IMG/VR virus record: IMGVR_UViG_3300045999_008996
Span: 158,564-222,563 of that record
Direction: 5' to 3' (one strand)
DNA length: 64,000 nt
Source of the DNA: a virus
Shown here: piece by piece, positions 52,674 to 61,871 of the stretch
How positions within the stretch are numbered: position 1 is the first letter of the stretch
Layout: every line of letters starts with the position of its first letter
Made by a program: the position numbers and the translations under genes
The notes under the pieces: generated by a model
What the model was told of the DNA's origin: nothing
Database searches by the model: none
What the model saw: only the letters and a program-made list of their open reading frames with translations

Positions 52674-53781
52674 TGGACTCTTCGGTAGGCATTTTGAAAT
52701 CAGCGTCTACCTTGTCATAAAGTTCAAGGAATGCTTGCTTGGTTTCGTCGTCGAAACGATTCACGCACACTTGGATTGCCTTTGCTTTATCTTGGAAGAT
52801 GCTGTAGGCACGGATGATGTGAACCAGACGGCGAGTGCTGATGATCTCCTCAATGCCACCATCGTAGAAGGTCTTACGGATGATGTCTGCCCAGTCCACC
52901 AGGCGCTTGCAGAAGTCACGGTCTTCTACACCAAGGTCCAGAGCGGTGCCTTCCAGAATCTTCTGCTCTGTGCTGGGAGCAGGGTAGGATTGCTCAAAGG
53001 TCACTGGGAAGCGTTCCAGGAATGCCTCGTTCAGCACATTGGTTCCAATGAAGCGTCCGTCATCAGAACCCTTTCCCTTAGTGTTTGCGGTGGCAATCAC
53101 ATTGAAACCAGCGGCAGGTTTCACCCAGCGACCAATCTTTTTCAGAAAGACACCCTTTCCTTCAAGGATAGATTGGAGACACAGAATCTTGTTGGAAGCA
53201 AGGTCAATTTCGTCAAGAAGAAGGATTGCTCCTCGCTCCAGTGCCTCAATGACGGGACCATTGTGCCAAGCAGTGTTGCCATCAACAAGGCGGAAACCAC
53301 CAATCAAATCATCCTCATCAGTTTCAATTGTAATGTTTACACGAATCAGTTCACGCTTAAGTTGAGCACACGCTTGCTCAACAGAAAACGTTTTACCATT
53401 GCCCGACAGACCCGTAATGAACGTAGGATAAAAAAGACTGGACTTGATAATTTTGTAAATATCACTAAAATTACCAAACTTGACGAAGGTATCATCTTTA
53501 TCAGGAATAAGATTTTGCTCTACAGGAGGAACCACAGAAGGTGCTTGGAAAGTACGTTCGATTTCTTCTACTTTTTGCTGTGTTACTTCAAGGTTCCATT
53601 TACCGCGACCAACTTTGAATTGATCAAGTTTTTTAGTTACAGTTTGATAGTTAGCATCGTTCAGATTACACCAGGCACGAATATCGGCACCAGTGATGGT
53701 GTTCCCATACAGGTTCTGGAGAGAAGTGCGGATGTAGTCGGAGGAGAGTGCCATTCGTTTGCTTTGTTTCAACCTAGTCAT
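52651..53781 (-). CDS. cobS: CobS-like AAA+ ATPase
   Basis: 376 residues. A helical N-terminal domain, then an AAA+ core with Walker A TGLSGNGKTFSVEQ, Walker B AILLLDEIDLA, and the NVIATANTKGKGSDDGRF sensor block typical of CobS/MoxR. CobS is the ATPase of the cobalt chelatase for vitamin B12; phage CobS is common in cyanomyoviruses, but a complete chelatase is not encoded here. The upstream zincin/VWA gene is a likely partner. An ATG at 53754 is an alternative start. Confidence 0.9.
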   Translation of the reverse strand: MTRLKQSKRMALSSDYIRTSLQNLYGNTITGADIRAWCNLNDANYQTVTKKLDQFKVGRGKWNLEVTQQKVEEIERTFQAPSVVPPVEQNLIPDKDDTFVKFGNFSDIYKIIKSSLFYPTFITGLSGNGKTFSVEQACAQLKRELIRVNITIETDEDDLIGGFRLVDGNTAWHNGPVIEALERGAILLLDEIDLASNKILCLQSILEGKGVFLKKIGRWVKPAAGFNVIATANTKGKGSDDGRFIGTNVLNEAFLERFPVTFEQSYPAPSTEQKILEGTALDLGVEDRDFCKRLVDWADIIRKTFYDGGIEEIISTRRLVHIIRAYSIFQDKAKAIQVCVNRFDDETKQAFLELYDKVDADFKMPTEESIDTYQSV

Positions 53782-53789
53782 TATAGACC

Positions 53790-53812
53790 AAAAAAGGGTC
53801 CTCCTGGGACCC
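53790..53812 (-). terminator. Rho-independent terminator before cobS
   Basis: GGGTCC and GGACCC pair around a 5-base loop, followed by six T on the minus strand. A TATAAT lies between the T-run and the cobS ATG without a good -35. Confidence 0.75.
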
Positions 53813-53818
53813 CTGTGG

Positions 53819-54004
53819 TCAGTTTGCCAACTGGTTCCTGAGTTCTTTCAGATACTCTTCACTTGCAATGTGACCCGTATAACCTGGATAATATTTTTTT
53901 ACTAGTGTGGGAATACCCATAGCAGTTGTGCTGCTATTGCACTTAATCCATACTTCTTTGGTATCATATTTTACTACGTGCTCAAATGGAAATTTAGTCT
54001 TCAT
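53819..54004 (-). CDS. Hypothetical protein, 61 aa
   Basis: Starts MKTKFPFEHVVKYDTKEVWI; mixed beta/alpha with a C-terminal helix (EEYLKELRNQL). Its start overlaps the stop of the CobT-like gene by four bases, so it is coupled to it. Function unknown. Confidence 0.65.
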   Translation of the reverse strand: MKTKFPFEHVVKYDTKEVWIKCNSSTTAMGIPTLVKKYYPGYTGHIASEEYLKELRNQLAN

Positions 54005-56187
54005 GCTACCAAAGAAATAAATTCTCCTAATACTTTTTTATTTAGTTTTTTGGTTTTAAGAGACTTTACAAATGCGGACTTGATTTGAGACTTGGTTGCA
54101 CAATCAGCAACTTCAAACTCTGTATCCTGAGAAAGTGCAGTTGCAGACATTCCAAAGTATGCATCATAACCAGACTTGGTGATAGTAAAACTCTTTACTT
54201 TCTTCCAATCACTTTGAATTTTTTCGTACTCTTTGTCTAGTTGAGAGTGATACATCTGAACAAATCGACTAAAGTTGCGACTTTCAAGAACACGAATACC
54301 AATAAAGTTCATAGAAGAAAACTTATCCTTCAAGTTCCTAAGAAGAACATCGGTAAACTCGTGATATCCATATCCAATTTGATAGGTAGTTCCAAGTTTA
54401 CGGTCACGAAGAAATGTGCTCATAGGATTAATGTATCCAGTCCCAATAAATGGTTTCTTTTCCCACTGACGTTTGACTTCTTTATGGTGAACAAGTTGAT
54501 TTGCTTCACCATCGGTAAGTACAATACATTGAACTTTTTGCAGTTTGTTTTCCTTCTGAAACTTAGGAAGAATTTGATGAAGAGTGATTAATGCTTCATT
54601 CAAAGGAGTTCCTGAAAGAGCAAGACGATTTGAATACGTGTAAGGAGAACTGTAAGTCCTACCAAAACAATAAGCAAGACGCCAAATGTTAAGCATTTGA
54701 TGTTCAAGAATACTACCTGAAACTTTACTAGTAAGAATATTCATCATAGCAAAAGTTTCATCAACAACTAAAAGTCCTTCTTTCTTTTGATAGTGTGGAG
54801 TGCGGTCAGCAGCAAGATAACGATCATTCTCATAGTCATATTCACCACGCCTCCATTCATTAGTGAACGCATAAACCTCAAAGGGAATGGATACTTTTTT
54901 ACAAAACCAAACAATATTGAAGAGTTGCTTGCAAGTGTCGAGCATCACATCACACATAGAACCACTCCAGTCAAGAACAAATACCAGACCATGATTCTTA
55001 CCATCAGGAATCACAGAGACTTTTTTAAACAAGTCCTCATTATACTTGTAGGTATGAAGACGAGTAGTATCAAGAACTCCTGTACGAGCAGTAGAAGCAC
55101 GAGCATATTGATCTGCTGCCTTGCGGCATTCAAACTCTTTTACAAGATAGTTAACTTCTTTTTGGGCAGAAGTCTTAAACTTCTTGAAATCAATATCAGA
55201 CTCTTTGTAAAGATTTACAGGAATATAATTTTGCATCTCAGCGTGTTCATTATGAATTTTTTGTTGATGTGCAAAGGAATCATCAATATCTTTGTGAACA
55301 TCGGAGTTCTTGCCAATAATAGTGTCAAGATTTACTTGAGGGACTTCAACATAAACATTATCATATCCATCGTTCCCAACAAGATTGCGAATTTTATCTT
55401 CCAAAGATTCTGCAGTGCGAACTTCGGGTTCTTCTTTTTCTTCAGAAGATTTTACAGGAGTTTCATCACCTTGAGCAGTTCCACCATAGGACTCTTCAGA
55501 CTGTTTTTCGGAGGAGTTATCACTTTCACCTTCTTGCTCAGAAGAGGAGTCATTACTCTCCACATAATCGCTTGCAGGAGACTGTGAATTTCCTTGAGTC
55601 TCGTGAGAGTCAAAGTCAGCAACTTTCTGTTGTTGCTCCTTTTCTTTCTTGCAATATTTGTAAAGTTCTTCAGCAGCAATTAGTGCATCTGCAAAACTTT
55701 CACATGCACCAATTAAATTGATAATTTCTTGTTCTTCAGGTTTAAAATCTAGAGTAATGAAATTACCAATCTTGAAGTAAAGGTTTGCACGGTCAGCAAG
55801 GTTGAATTTAGAAATATCCTCATCTTCAAGTTGAAAAAAGTCTTCTTCATTCAGTTCTTTATAACCATTGAAGAAAGTCTTAGCAAGTCCAGCATACTTA
55901 CGCTTCATCAGTTTCTCAATGCGAGCATCCTCAACAACATTCACAAACTGTTGAGGAACCTTTGCAGTCTCGGTCCAATCTTCATCAGGAGTGAAGAGTG
56001 CATGTCCTACTTCATGACCCACCAAAAGGTCATACACAAGTCCACTCGCTTTTTCCCACAAGGGTAGAGTCAGGACACGAGTATGGACGTTAAAACAAGC
56101 AGTAGAGACCTTCTTGTGCTCCACCACAAGATCTTCAGTGGCAAGAAGTTTGGCAAGTTGAGATTTGATTTCGTGAGAGACTGCCAT
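54001..56187 (-). CDS. CobT-like protein with zincin (HExxH) and VWA domains
   Basis: 728 residues from the ATG at 56187. An N-terminal zincin-like HEVGHALFTP (HExxH) at about 57-66; an acidic Ser/Glu-rich linker at about 205-270; then a VWA domain with the MIDAS motif VLDWSGSMCD at about 408-417 and a TDGEANQL block. VWA plus MoxR/CobS ATPase pairs work as chelatases or protein-remodelling machines. The added zincin motif suggests proteolysis. Adjacent to cobS with one small gene between. Confidence 0.8.
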   Translation of the reverse strand: MAVSHEIKSQLAKLLATEDLVVEHKKVSTACFNVHTRVLTLPLWEKASGLVYDLLVGHEVGHALFTPDEDWTETAKVPQQFVNVVEDARIEKLMKRKYAGLAKTFFNGYKELNEEDFFQLEDEDISKFNLADRANLYFKIGNFITLDFKPEEQEIINLIGACESFADALIAAEELYKYCKKEKEQQQKVADFDSHETQGNSQSPASDYVESNDSSSEQEGESDNSSEKQSEESYGGTAQGDETPVKSSEEKEEPEVRTAESLEDKIRNLVGNDGYDNVYVEVPQVNLDTIIGKNSDVHKDIDDSFAHQQKIHNEHAEMQNYIPVNLYKESDIDFKKFKTSAQKEVNYLVKEFECRKAADQYARASTARTGVLDTTRLHTYKYNEDLFKKVSVIPDGKNHGLVFVLDWSGSMCDVMLDTCKQLFNIVWFCKKVSIPFEVYAFTNEWRRGEYDYENDRYLAADRTPHYQKKEGLLVVDETFAMMNILTSKVSGSILEHQMLNIWRLAYCFGRTYSSPYTYSNRLALSGTPLNEALITLHQILPKFQKENKLQKVQCIVLTDGEANQLVHHKEVKRQWEKKPFIGTGYINPMSTFLRDRKLGTTYQIGYGYHEFTDVLLRNLKDKFSSMNFIGIRVLESRNFSRFVQMYHSQLDKEYEKIQSDWKKVKSFTITKSGYDAYFGMSATALSQDTEFEVADCATKSQIKSAFVKSLKTKKLNKKVLGEFISLVA

Positions 56188-56356
56188 TGGATTTGTTTCG
56201 TATGGAACCACTATAAAACGAAAGGTCGCCTTTTGGGCGACCCATGTGACGCTTTTTGAACTGGGCGAGTCGTGCTTTTGCTTGCCTCAGTGCTTGCGGT
56301 TTAAGTTTTCGTTTCTGTTCTTTCTTGGAATGGTGCTTCCAGTTTGGTACTTGCAT
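56135..56356 (-). CDS. Small basic protein, up to 73 aa
   Basis: Starts MQVPNWKHHSKKEQKRKLKP and is strongly basic to about residue 42, suggesting nucleic-acid binding. Its 3' half overlaps the CobT-like start and holds a terminator-like hairpin (GGTCGCC with GGCGACC, then T-rich), so the true end is uncertain. Confidence 0.5.
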   Translation of the reverse strand: MQVPNWKHHSKKEQKRKLKPQALRQAKARLAQFKKRHMGRPKGDLSFYSGSIRNKSNGSLSRNQISTCQTSCH

Positions 56357-56370
56357 TGTTCTTGAGTGAT

Positions 56371-58083
56371 TCAGACCACCATATACGAAAAACCTTTGAC
56401 TTTCTCAAACTTTATGACACTTTCAAATTTGTCCTCCATACCAGTCTTATGGGATATAACAAAAATATTTGCATCTTTGATTACATAACGAATGATTTTA
56501 AGAAACTCTTCGGTCCCAGTAGAATCCAAAGAACTATCAAAAATTTCATCAAGAATCATTAAGTTAGTATTCACTGAGTTTTTCATTCTTGCAACTTCTC
56601 TCCAAGTAAAAAGAAGTGCTAGGTCAATTCTCTGTTTTTCTCCCTCACTGAAAGAGGCATAAGAGAAATCTTCGTGAATAGGTGACTGGACGGTTTCATT
56701 AAATTCCTCATCAAGAGTAAAGTTAATATAGAAGTCCATCATTTGCAGATAACGATTAACCTGCTGATTGATGAGCGGCAAATACTTCTTAATGATTTTG
56801 GATTTTACTCCACCGTCTTTGAGCAAACTATACGAAAAATCGTAGTAGTTGATTGTGTCTTTTTTAGAAGCGAGTTCGTCGTATGTAGTTTTTAAGTTGT
56901 CTCTGAAGGATTCTAACTTCTCATGTTCAGAATTTCGGTTTGCAAGGTTCTCGGTAAGAACTTGAATTTCATGTTCAAGATTTCGGATTTGTCTTTGTAA
57001 TCCGTTAATCTTAATATTGTTTTGAGAAATGCCATTCGTTAATTTTGAAATCTCCTTCGACAGAGTATTGAATTGACGCTCTCGCTCCTCTTCCTCTTTA
57101 ATTGCCTCCTCTAGTTCTTTATAACCAGATTGCAACTCTTTTGCTTTATTTTGAGCGTCGTTAATTTTATTTATTCTAAACTCTTCACCAATAGATTGTG
57201 TACAAGTCGGGCAAACCGTATTCTCAGTGAAAAACTTATGTTCTTTAGTAATAGTGGATACTTTTTGAGAAATCTTACCTTTTAAGTTTCCAAGTTTACG
57301 AAGTTTCTCCGCATATCCAACCAACTTATCTTGCTCTCGGATATACTCATAAAGAGGTTCTTCTAAAGAAGTATTATCTTCCATCAAATGGTCAACTTCC
57401 TCAGTCAAAGACATAATAGAAACATTCTTATCATCAATATTTTTTTTTCCCCTATTTTCAAGTTCTTCAATGAACTCTTCTTGCATCTTAACTTTATCAA
57501 GAAGCGATTCTTTCTTCAACTCATAAACTTTAATTTCTTCTTTTGTTTGACGAATCTTCTCTTTGATTACCATATTCATTGAAGAAAAAATCTTAATATC
57601 AAGAAGATCTTCAATCACTTCTCTGCGGTGAGCAGCAGAAAGTTGCATAAAAGGAACAAAAGTACTAGAACCCAAAATTACAATTTGAGTGAACGACTTG
57701 TAGTTCATCTTAAGAACATTTTGCTCTAACCACTTCTGCTGATCCAAAGCAGCAGAAGATTGATCTAGAGCAGTATCATTTCTCCAGATCTCAAAGAGTG
57801 TTGGTTTAATTCCTCTTATAACTTTCCATTCAGTATTTCCAATTGAAAATTCCACTTCAACTTTACAATCCTTTTCATTTACAGAATTGACTAATTGTGG
57901 TTTATTAATCTTACGAAATGGTTTTCCAAACAAAGCAAATGTAAGTGCATCCAGAACGGTGCTTTTTCCTGCTCCATTTGTACCTACAATAAGATTAGTT
58001 TTATTTTTTGTGAAATCAACTTCAGTGTACTGTGTTCCTGTACTTAGAAAGTTTTTCCAACGAATAGTCTTAAATAAAATCAT
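56371..58083 (-). CDS. 46: Recombination nuclease subunit (T4 gp46, SbcC/Rad50 type)
   Basis: 570 residues. Walker A GTNGAGKSTVLDALTFALFG near the start, long coiled coils, a zinc hook CPTC in the centre, a signature-like FSEGEKQRIDLAL and Walker B LMILDEIFDSSLD at the end. With gp47 it resects DNA ends for recombination and host DNA breakdown. Confidence 0.95.
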   Translation of the reverse strand: MILFKTIRWKNFLSTGTQYTEVDFTKNKTNLIVGTNGAGKSTVLDALTFALFGKPFRKINKPQLVNSVNEKDCKVEVEFSIGNTEWKVIRGIKPTLFEIWRNDTALDQSSAALDQQKWLEQNVLKMNYKSFTQIVILGSSTFVPFMQLSAAHRREVIEDLLDIKIFSSMNMVIKEKIRQTKEEIKVYELKKESLLDKVKMQEEFIEELENRGKKNIDDKNVSIMSLTEEVDHLMEDNTSLEEPLYEYIREQDKLVGYAEKLRKLGNLKGKISQKVSTITKEHKFFTENTVCPTCTQSIGEEFRINKINDAQNKAKELQSGYKELEEAIKEEEERERQFNTLSKEISKLTNGISQNNIKINGLQRQIRNLEHEIQVLTENLANRNSEHEKLESFRDNLKTTYDELASKKDTINYYDFSYSLLKDGGVKSKIIKKYLPLINQQVNRYLQMMDFYINFTLDEEFNETVQSPIHEDFSYASFSEGEKQRIDLALLFTWREVARMKNSVNTNLMILDEIFDSSLDSTGTEEFLKIIRYVIKDANIFVISHKTGMEDKFESVIKFEKVKGFSYMVV

Positions 58084-58342
58084 GTTCAGTGTTTGGAGGA
58101 ATTACAATATCATCAGGAGTAATAACAGTATATTGATATCCATGCATTTCGCAAGTTTTTATCATTACTTCATCTTCGATTTCAATCACATGCATCTCAG
58201 GATATCCATCATCTTCTAACATCATAGCATACCGAACAGCATCATCCTCTTCTTGAAAGAGATATAAAATGTGCTCTCCTTCATCATCAATTACTGAATA
58301 TGCTCCTTCAGTTTCTCTACCATTGATTGTTAGAATGAACAT
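58070..58342 (-). CDS. DUF3110-type protein, 90 aa
   Basis: MFILTINGRETEGAYSVIDD, then LFQEEDDAVRYAMMLEDDGY match the cyanobacterial and plant DUF3110 family. Its role is unknown. It sits between gp47 and gp46 and overlaps gp46 by 14 bases, so it may be a partner or regulator of that nuclease (inference). Confidence 0.75.
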   Translation of the reverse strand: MFILTINGRETEGAYSVIDDEGEHILYLFQEEDDAVRYAMMLEDDGYPEMHVIEIEDEVMIKTCEMHGYQYTVITPDDIVIPPNTEHDFI

Positions 58343-59383
58343 TTAAACTAATTCACATGCTTCTTGATAAATTTCTTGCATCATTTTTTGAATGGTAGAT
58401 TTATCAAGATTGATTTCTGCCTCCTCAATATATCTATTCAAGATAGATATAGTATCTTCGCTTTCAAATGCTTCAAACTCTTCAGGTTCTTGAATATCAA
58501 AGTTCTCAATGATTTTAAGTTCTGCAATACTAGAAGCATAAAGTTTATCAATAAATTTTTCAAACTTTTTGGTATCTGATTTCTTGCGAACAACAACCTT
58601 TACAATCTTATTCTCATATTCGCGAGTATCAAATGTTTGATAGTTGGTATCCTCATAGTAAATATTATAAAACATTTTATAAGGATTATTGACTGGAGTA
58701 TGTTCTAATGTTTCCGTATCAAAGATAGTAAAACCGCGAGTATCATTTACATCGGTCCAGTAAATCTCATAAGGATTTCCTAAGTAGAAGACTGTTCCAT
58801 TAGTCGATCGAGTGTGATAGTGTCCCGAGAAGACACGTTCGAACTTCTCAAATAACTTGCTTTCCAAACCATGCTCCATGACGATTTGGCGATTAACTCT
58901 AAATCCTTGGAGTTCAAGGTGCCCCATCGCACATGGGCAAGTTGTCTTTTTAATAAGTTTGAGAGTGCTTTCCTCATTTTCTTGATTAATCCATGGAATA
59001 AAAAGAGTTGGTAGTTGCCCCAACATCACTTCAGTCGGTTCTGAATATACAGTCACATTATCATACTCACGCAGAAGCAAATCAACTGCATTTACATTAT
59101 TAGTGTTCTTGTAATACGCAGTATGATTTCCTACGATTGTATGGACCTCGACTCCCATTTCCTGAAGACGATCATAATAATTATTTTTAGCCCAAGATAA
59201 AGCAGAGAAATCAATTCCTTTACGACTATCAAAAGTATCTCCCATGTCTATAACGGTAGTAATCCCATGCTCTTCGAGTGTTGGGAAAAATACGTCATTA
59301 TAAAATTTTAGGAAATAGTCATGAAAGAGTTTGGAATTCTTTCTTGCCCCAAAGTGTTGGTCAGTAATAATTGCTACTTTCAT
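58343..59383 (-). CDS. 47: Recombination nuclease subunit (T4 gp47, SbcD/Mre11 type)
   Basis: 346 residues with the calcineurin-type metal motifs in order: ITDQHFGARK, VIDMGDTFDSRK, VGNHTAYYKN, and FSGHYHTRS. It is the nuclease partner of gp46. It abuts the gp55 gene. Confidence 0.95.
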   Translation of the reverse strand: MKVAIITDQHFGARKNSKLFHDYFLKFYNDVFFPTLEEHGITTVIDMGDTFDSRKGIDFSALSWAKNNYYDRLQEMGVEVHTIVGNHTAYYKNTNNVNAVDLLLREYDNVTVYSEPTEVMLGQLPTLFIPWINQENEESTLKLIKKTTCPCAMGHLELQGFRVNRQIVMEHGLESKLFEKFERVFSGHYHTRSTNGTVFYLGNPYEIYWTDVNDTRGFTIFDTETLEHTPVNNPYKMFYNIYYEDTNYQTFDTREYENKIVKVVVRKKSDTKKFEKFIDKLYASSIAELKIIENFDIQEPEEFEAFESEDTISILNRYIEEAEINLDKSTIQKMMQEIYQEACELV

Positions 59384-59881
59384 TCAATACCGCAGTTTGC
59401 TGTGAACTCCGTCCTTGATAGAATTATAGTCGGAATAGTTCCCGCCGTCAACTGAATTATCGTCTGCAAACACTTCAGAATATCCAGAACGCTCAAGAAT
59501 TTTATTTTTAATTTCCAATTGACGCTTTTCTCTTTGAATACGACGAAGGAAAGCATAGTGAATGATTTGAGTGAAATAAGCAAAAGGATTTTGAGACTTC
59601 TCGGGATTGAAGTTGTGAATATACTGAACACAATTTTCAATACCGTCAGAAATCATATCTTCCTTAAACATGTAGTTCACGAAGTTTGGTTTAAAGGAGA
59701 GATGGTTTGCAATCTTCAGAAAACACTCTCCAATGTAGCGAGGAATAGGAGGTTTTGGTTTTCCTTGAATCTGTGCAATTTCTTTATCTTCACGATACTT
59801 AATAAGTGCAGCAAGAAACTCCTTGTTATTAACGTAATGCTCTGACCTCTTTCTTTTGGTCATAACTGCTGTGGTAATCAT
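59384..59881 (-). CDS. 55: Late-transcription sigma factor (T4 gp55)
   Basis: 165 residues. The conserved centre FLKIANHLSFKPNFVNYMFK and FAYFTQIIHYAFLRRIQREK is the sigma-2-like region of gp55. It directs host RNA polymerase to TATAAATA late promoters, several of which are seen in this window. An in-frame ATG at 59863 could also start it. Promoter at 59907-59935. Confidence 0.93.
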   Translation of the reverse strand: MITTAVMTKRKRSEHYVNNKEFLAALIKYREDKEIAQIQGKPKPPIPRYIGECFLKIANHLSFKPNFVNYMFKEDMISDGIENCVQYIHNFNPEKSQNPFAYFTQIIHYAFLRRIQREKRQLEIKNKILERSGYSEVFADDNSVDGGNYSDYNSIKDGVHSKLRY

Positions 59882-59906
59882 AAGTTTTTATCATTATTAT
59901 GTATAG

Positions 59907-59935
59907 ATTATACCACTTATGCAAATGCTTGACAA
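59907..59935 (-). promoter_or_regulatory. Sigma-70 promoter for gp55
   Basis: TTGTCA (59935-59930), 17-base spacer, TATAAT (59912-59907), 26 bases before the gp55 ATG. Confidence 0.75.
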
Positions 59936-59957
59936 GGTGTTCAAAAGTTGATACAAT
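59929..59957 (+). promoter_or_regulatory. Plus-strand promoter-like sequence overlapping the gp55 promoter
   Basis: TTGACA (59929-59934), 17-base spacer, TACAAT (59952-59957). No plus-strand gene follows; transcripts would be antisense to 59987-60382. Confidence 0.4.
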
Positions 59958-59986
59958 TACCTTTGTGGAGGTTGATAAGATTAACT

Positions 59987-60382
59987 TTAGCTATTTTTAT
60001 AAAGCTTCTCTAAGAGCTCTTTAGCATCATTGACATTAGCAATATATCCCATTCTACGATTCAACTTCGGTTCATTATTCTTTTCTCTACTTGATTGTCT
60101 GACATAAGACTGGTACATCATAATCATTTCAACATCAGAAGATTCGGAAAGAGTTATAACATCTTCAAGGTTAATAATAAACATATCTTCTGTAGTTGTT
60201 TTTAACCAGGGTTCTAATTTATATCCAATAATTCCTGTTCTGCTCTTAATTTCATTTACAGTAATTGGATTAGAGATAATTAAAATAGTCCTATCCTCTT
60301 CTTCAGAAGCTGCTACCTTAGCAAAGATCTCTTCACCTGTTTTTAATTTAAGAGTGCAGTAAAAATCTTCTTCAATTCCCAT
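59987..60382 (-). CDS. Small beta-barrel-like protein, 131 aa (paralogue C)
   Basis: FYCTLKLKTGEEIFAKVAAS, IISNPITVNE, GYKLEPWLK, MFIINLEDVITL, then a MYQSYVRQ helix and a basic tail. The same block order as 49827-50114 suggests common descent; an Sm-like or SH3-like barrel is possible (inference). It overlaps UvsW by 11 bases and may modulate it or bind RNA. Confidence 0.7.
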   Translation of the reverse strand: MGIEEDFYCTLKLKTGEEIFAKVAASEEEDRTILIISNPITVNEIKSRTGIIGYKLEPWLKTTTEDMFIINLEDVITLSESSDVEMIMMYQSYVRQSSREKNNEPKLNRRMGYIANVNDAKELLEKLYKNS

Positions 60383-61844
60383 TTTTCTTTAGTTGTATAG
60401 TGATTATTTCATAGTTGAAGTTTTCTTCATTATAAATTTTGATCCTTTCTATTAAGTGATTTAGGGTATAATTTTTTCTTGAATTATAAGTACAATCATC
60501 AGCGATGTCATAAAGAACTGCTTTTACTTTATTTTTTCCTTTTCTGAGTACTCTTCCGATTGATTGAAGATTTCTAATTCTTGATTTGCTAGGAGAAGCA
60601 AAAATAACATTATGGAGATTTTTAATATTAACTCCAGTAGAAAAAGTTCCATAGGAAGCAACAATTATTGCGTTGTTTTCCCTTTCAGTAATTTCTCTAA
60701 CTAACTCCCTTTCTTCAGTATCAACTCCACCATGAATAAAAAATACTTTTCTATCACCTCGCTTAGTATTATTTATCTTTTCATAAAGTATTGCTCCATG
60801 CGCTTCTACTCTTGAAAATAAAACAAGAGTATTCCCTTTTAAATCTAGAGAAAGATTTGTAATAAATTTATTTCTTTGTTCTTGGGAAATTAAATATTGA
60901 ATTTCATCTTCGTAAGTTTCAAACTTTTGTGGTTGATGTTTAAGTACAAGACAGCGAATATCTAACTGTGAAATATGTCCTTGTTCCATCAACTCATAAG
61001 TTCTAGTAACCTTATATGAAGGACCAAACAATCCTTCAAGAACCCACTTATGAGTTTGAGTTCCATCTAAAGTTCCAGTAAATCCAAAACGATACTTTGC
61101 ATGATGAAGTTTGGTCATAATATCAATAAGAGACTTGCTTTTAAACAAGTGTGCTTCATCTCCTATAACTACTTGGTAATCTTCAAAAAATGAACGTTCT
61201 AGTTTATAAACAGATTGCCAAGTTGTAATCGTAACTGAATGTTCATTTGTTTTTTCTCTACCTGAATAAATTCTGTGACAATATGACTCAGCATCCCAAC
61301 CGTAATCCTGGAAATCCTTGTGCATCTGCTCTACGAGAGATGTCGTTGGAACAACTAGAAGAATTTTTTGACCTCTATCCACATAATACCGCACGAGTGC
61401 GTAAATCATCAGACTTTTTCCTGACGCAGTGGGACTTATCAGCATCTTTCGATTATGCCGTAAAGCATCATATACTCCCTCTATTTGATACTGACGTGGA
61501 GAATGAGAACAAATAGATGACATATAATCCTTCACACCTTCGAAGGATATTGCCTCATTTACTTCAAAAGGTAGTCCATAAAATTTATTTTCTTTAAACT
61601 CATAAGTATAATTATGAAGTTTTAGTTTGTCGATAACTTTATCCAACAAACCCGCATAAATTTCGCCAGTATGTGAACTTAACAGACGAATTTTTCCGTC
61701 CCAATGTCTGCTTCTATACTGGGACATAAATTTTGCAGATTCAACCTCAAATGTAAAGTATGGTTGAAGTTCGTATAAAATATGAGGTTCACAATGTAGT
61801 TTTATGTAAACCTCATTCTTCTTTTCAATAACTACGTCACTCAT
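60372..61844 (-). CDS. uvsW: UvsW RNA-DNA helicase
   Basis: 490 residues. An N-terminal domain, then SF2 helicase motifs: RQYQIEGVYDAL (Q-like), PTASGKSLMI (I), IGDEAHLFKSK (II), FGFTGTL (III), and SIGRVLRKGKNK (VI). It unwinds R-loops and branches and shifts replication from origins to recombination. Confidence 0.95.
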   Translation of the reverse strand: MSDVVIEKKNEVYIKLHCEPHILYELQPYFTFEVESAKFMSQYRSRHWDGKIRLLSSHTGEIYAGLLDKVIDKLKLHNYTYEFKENKFYGLPFEVNEAISFEGVKDYMSSICSHSPRQYQIEGVYDALRHNRKMLISPTASGKSLMIYALVRYYVDRGQKILLVVPTTSLVEQMHKDFQDYGWDAESYCHRIYSGREKTNEHSVTITTWQSVYKLERSFFEDYQVVIGDEAHLFKSKSLIDIMTKLHHAKYRFGFTGTLDGTQTHKWVLEGLFGPSYKVTRTYELMEQGHISQLDIRCLVLKHQPQKFETYEDEIQYLISQEQRNKFITNLSLDLKGNTLVLFSRVEAHGAILYEKINNTKRGDRKVFFIHGGVDTEERELVREITERENNAIIVASYGTFSTGVNIKNLHNVIFASPSKSRIRNLQSIGRVLRKGKNKVKAVLYDIADDCTYNSRKNYTLNHLIERIKIYNEENFNYEIITIQLKKNGN

Positions 61845-61871
61845 AGCATCATAATTGCTATGAATATTTAT

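Noticed and set aside
52735-53841. Plus-strand open frame of 368 codons opposite cobS
   Set aside because: cobS has complete AAA+ motifs on the minus strand; the antisense product shows no motif.
54787-55587. Plus-strand open frame opposite the CobT-like gene
   Set aside because: Antisense to a gene with HExxH and MIDAS motifs; its hydrophobic text is what a charged acidic linker gives in antisense.
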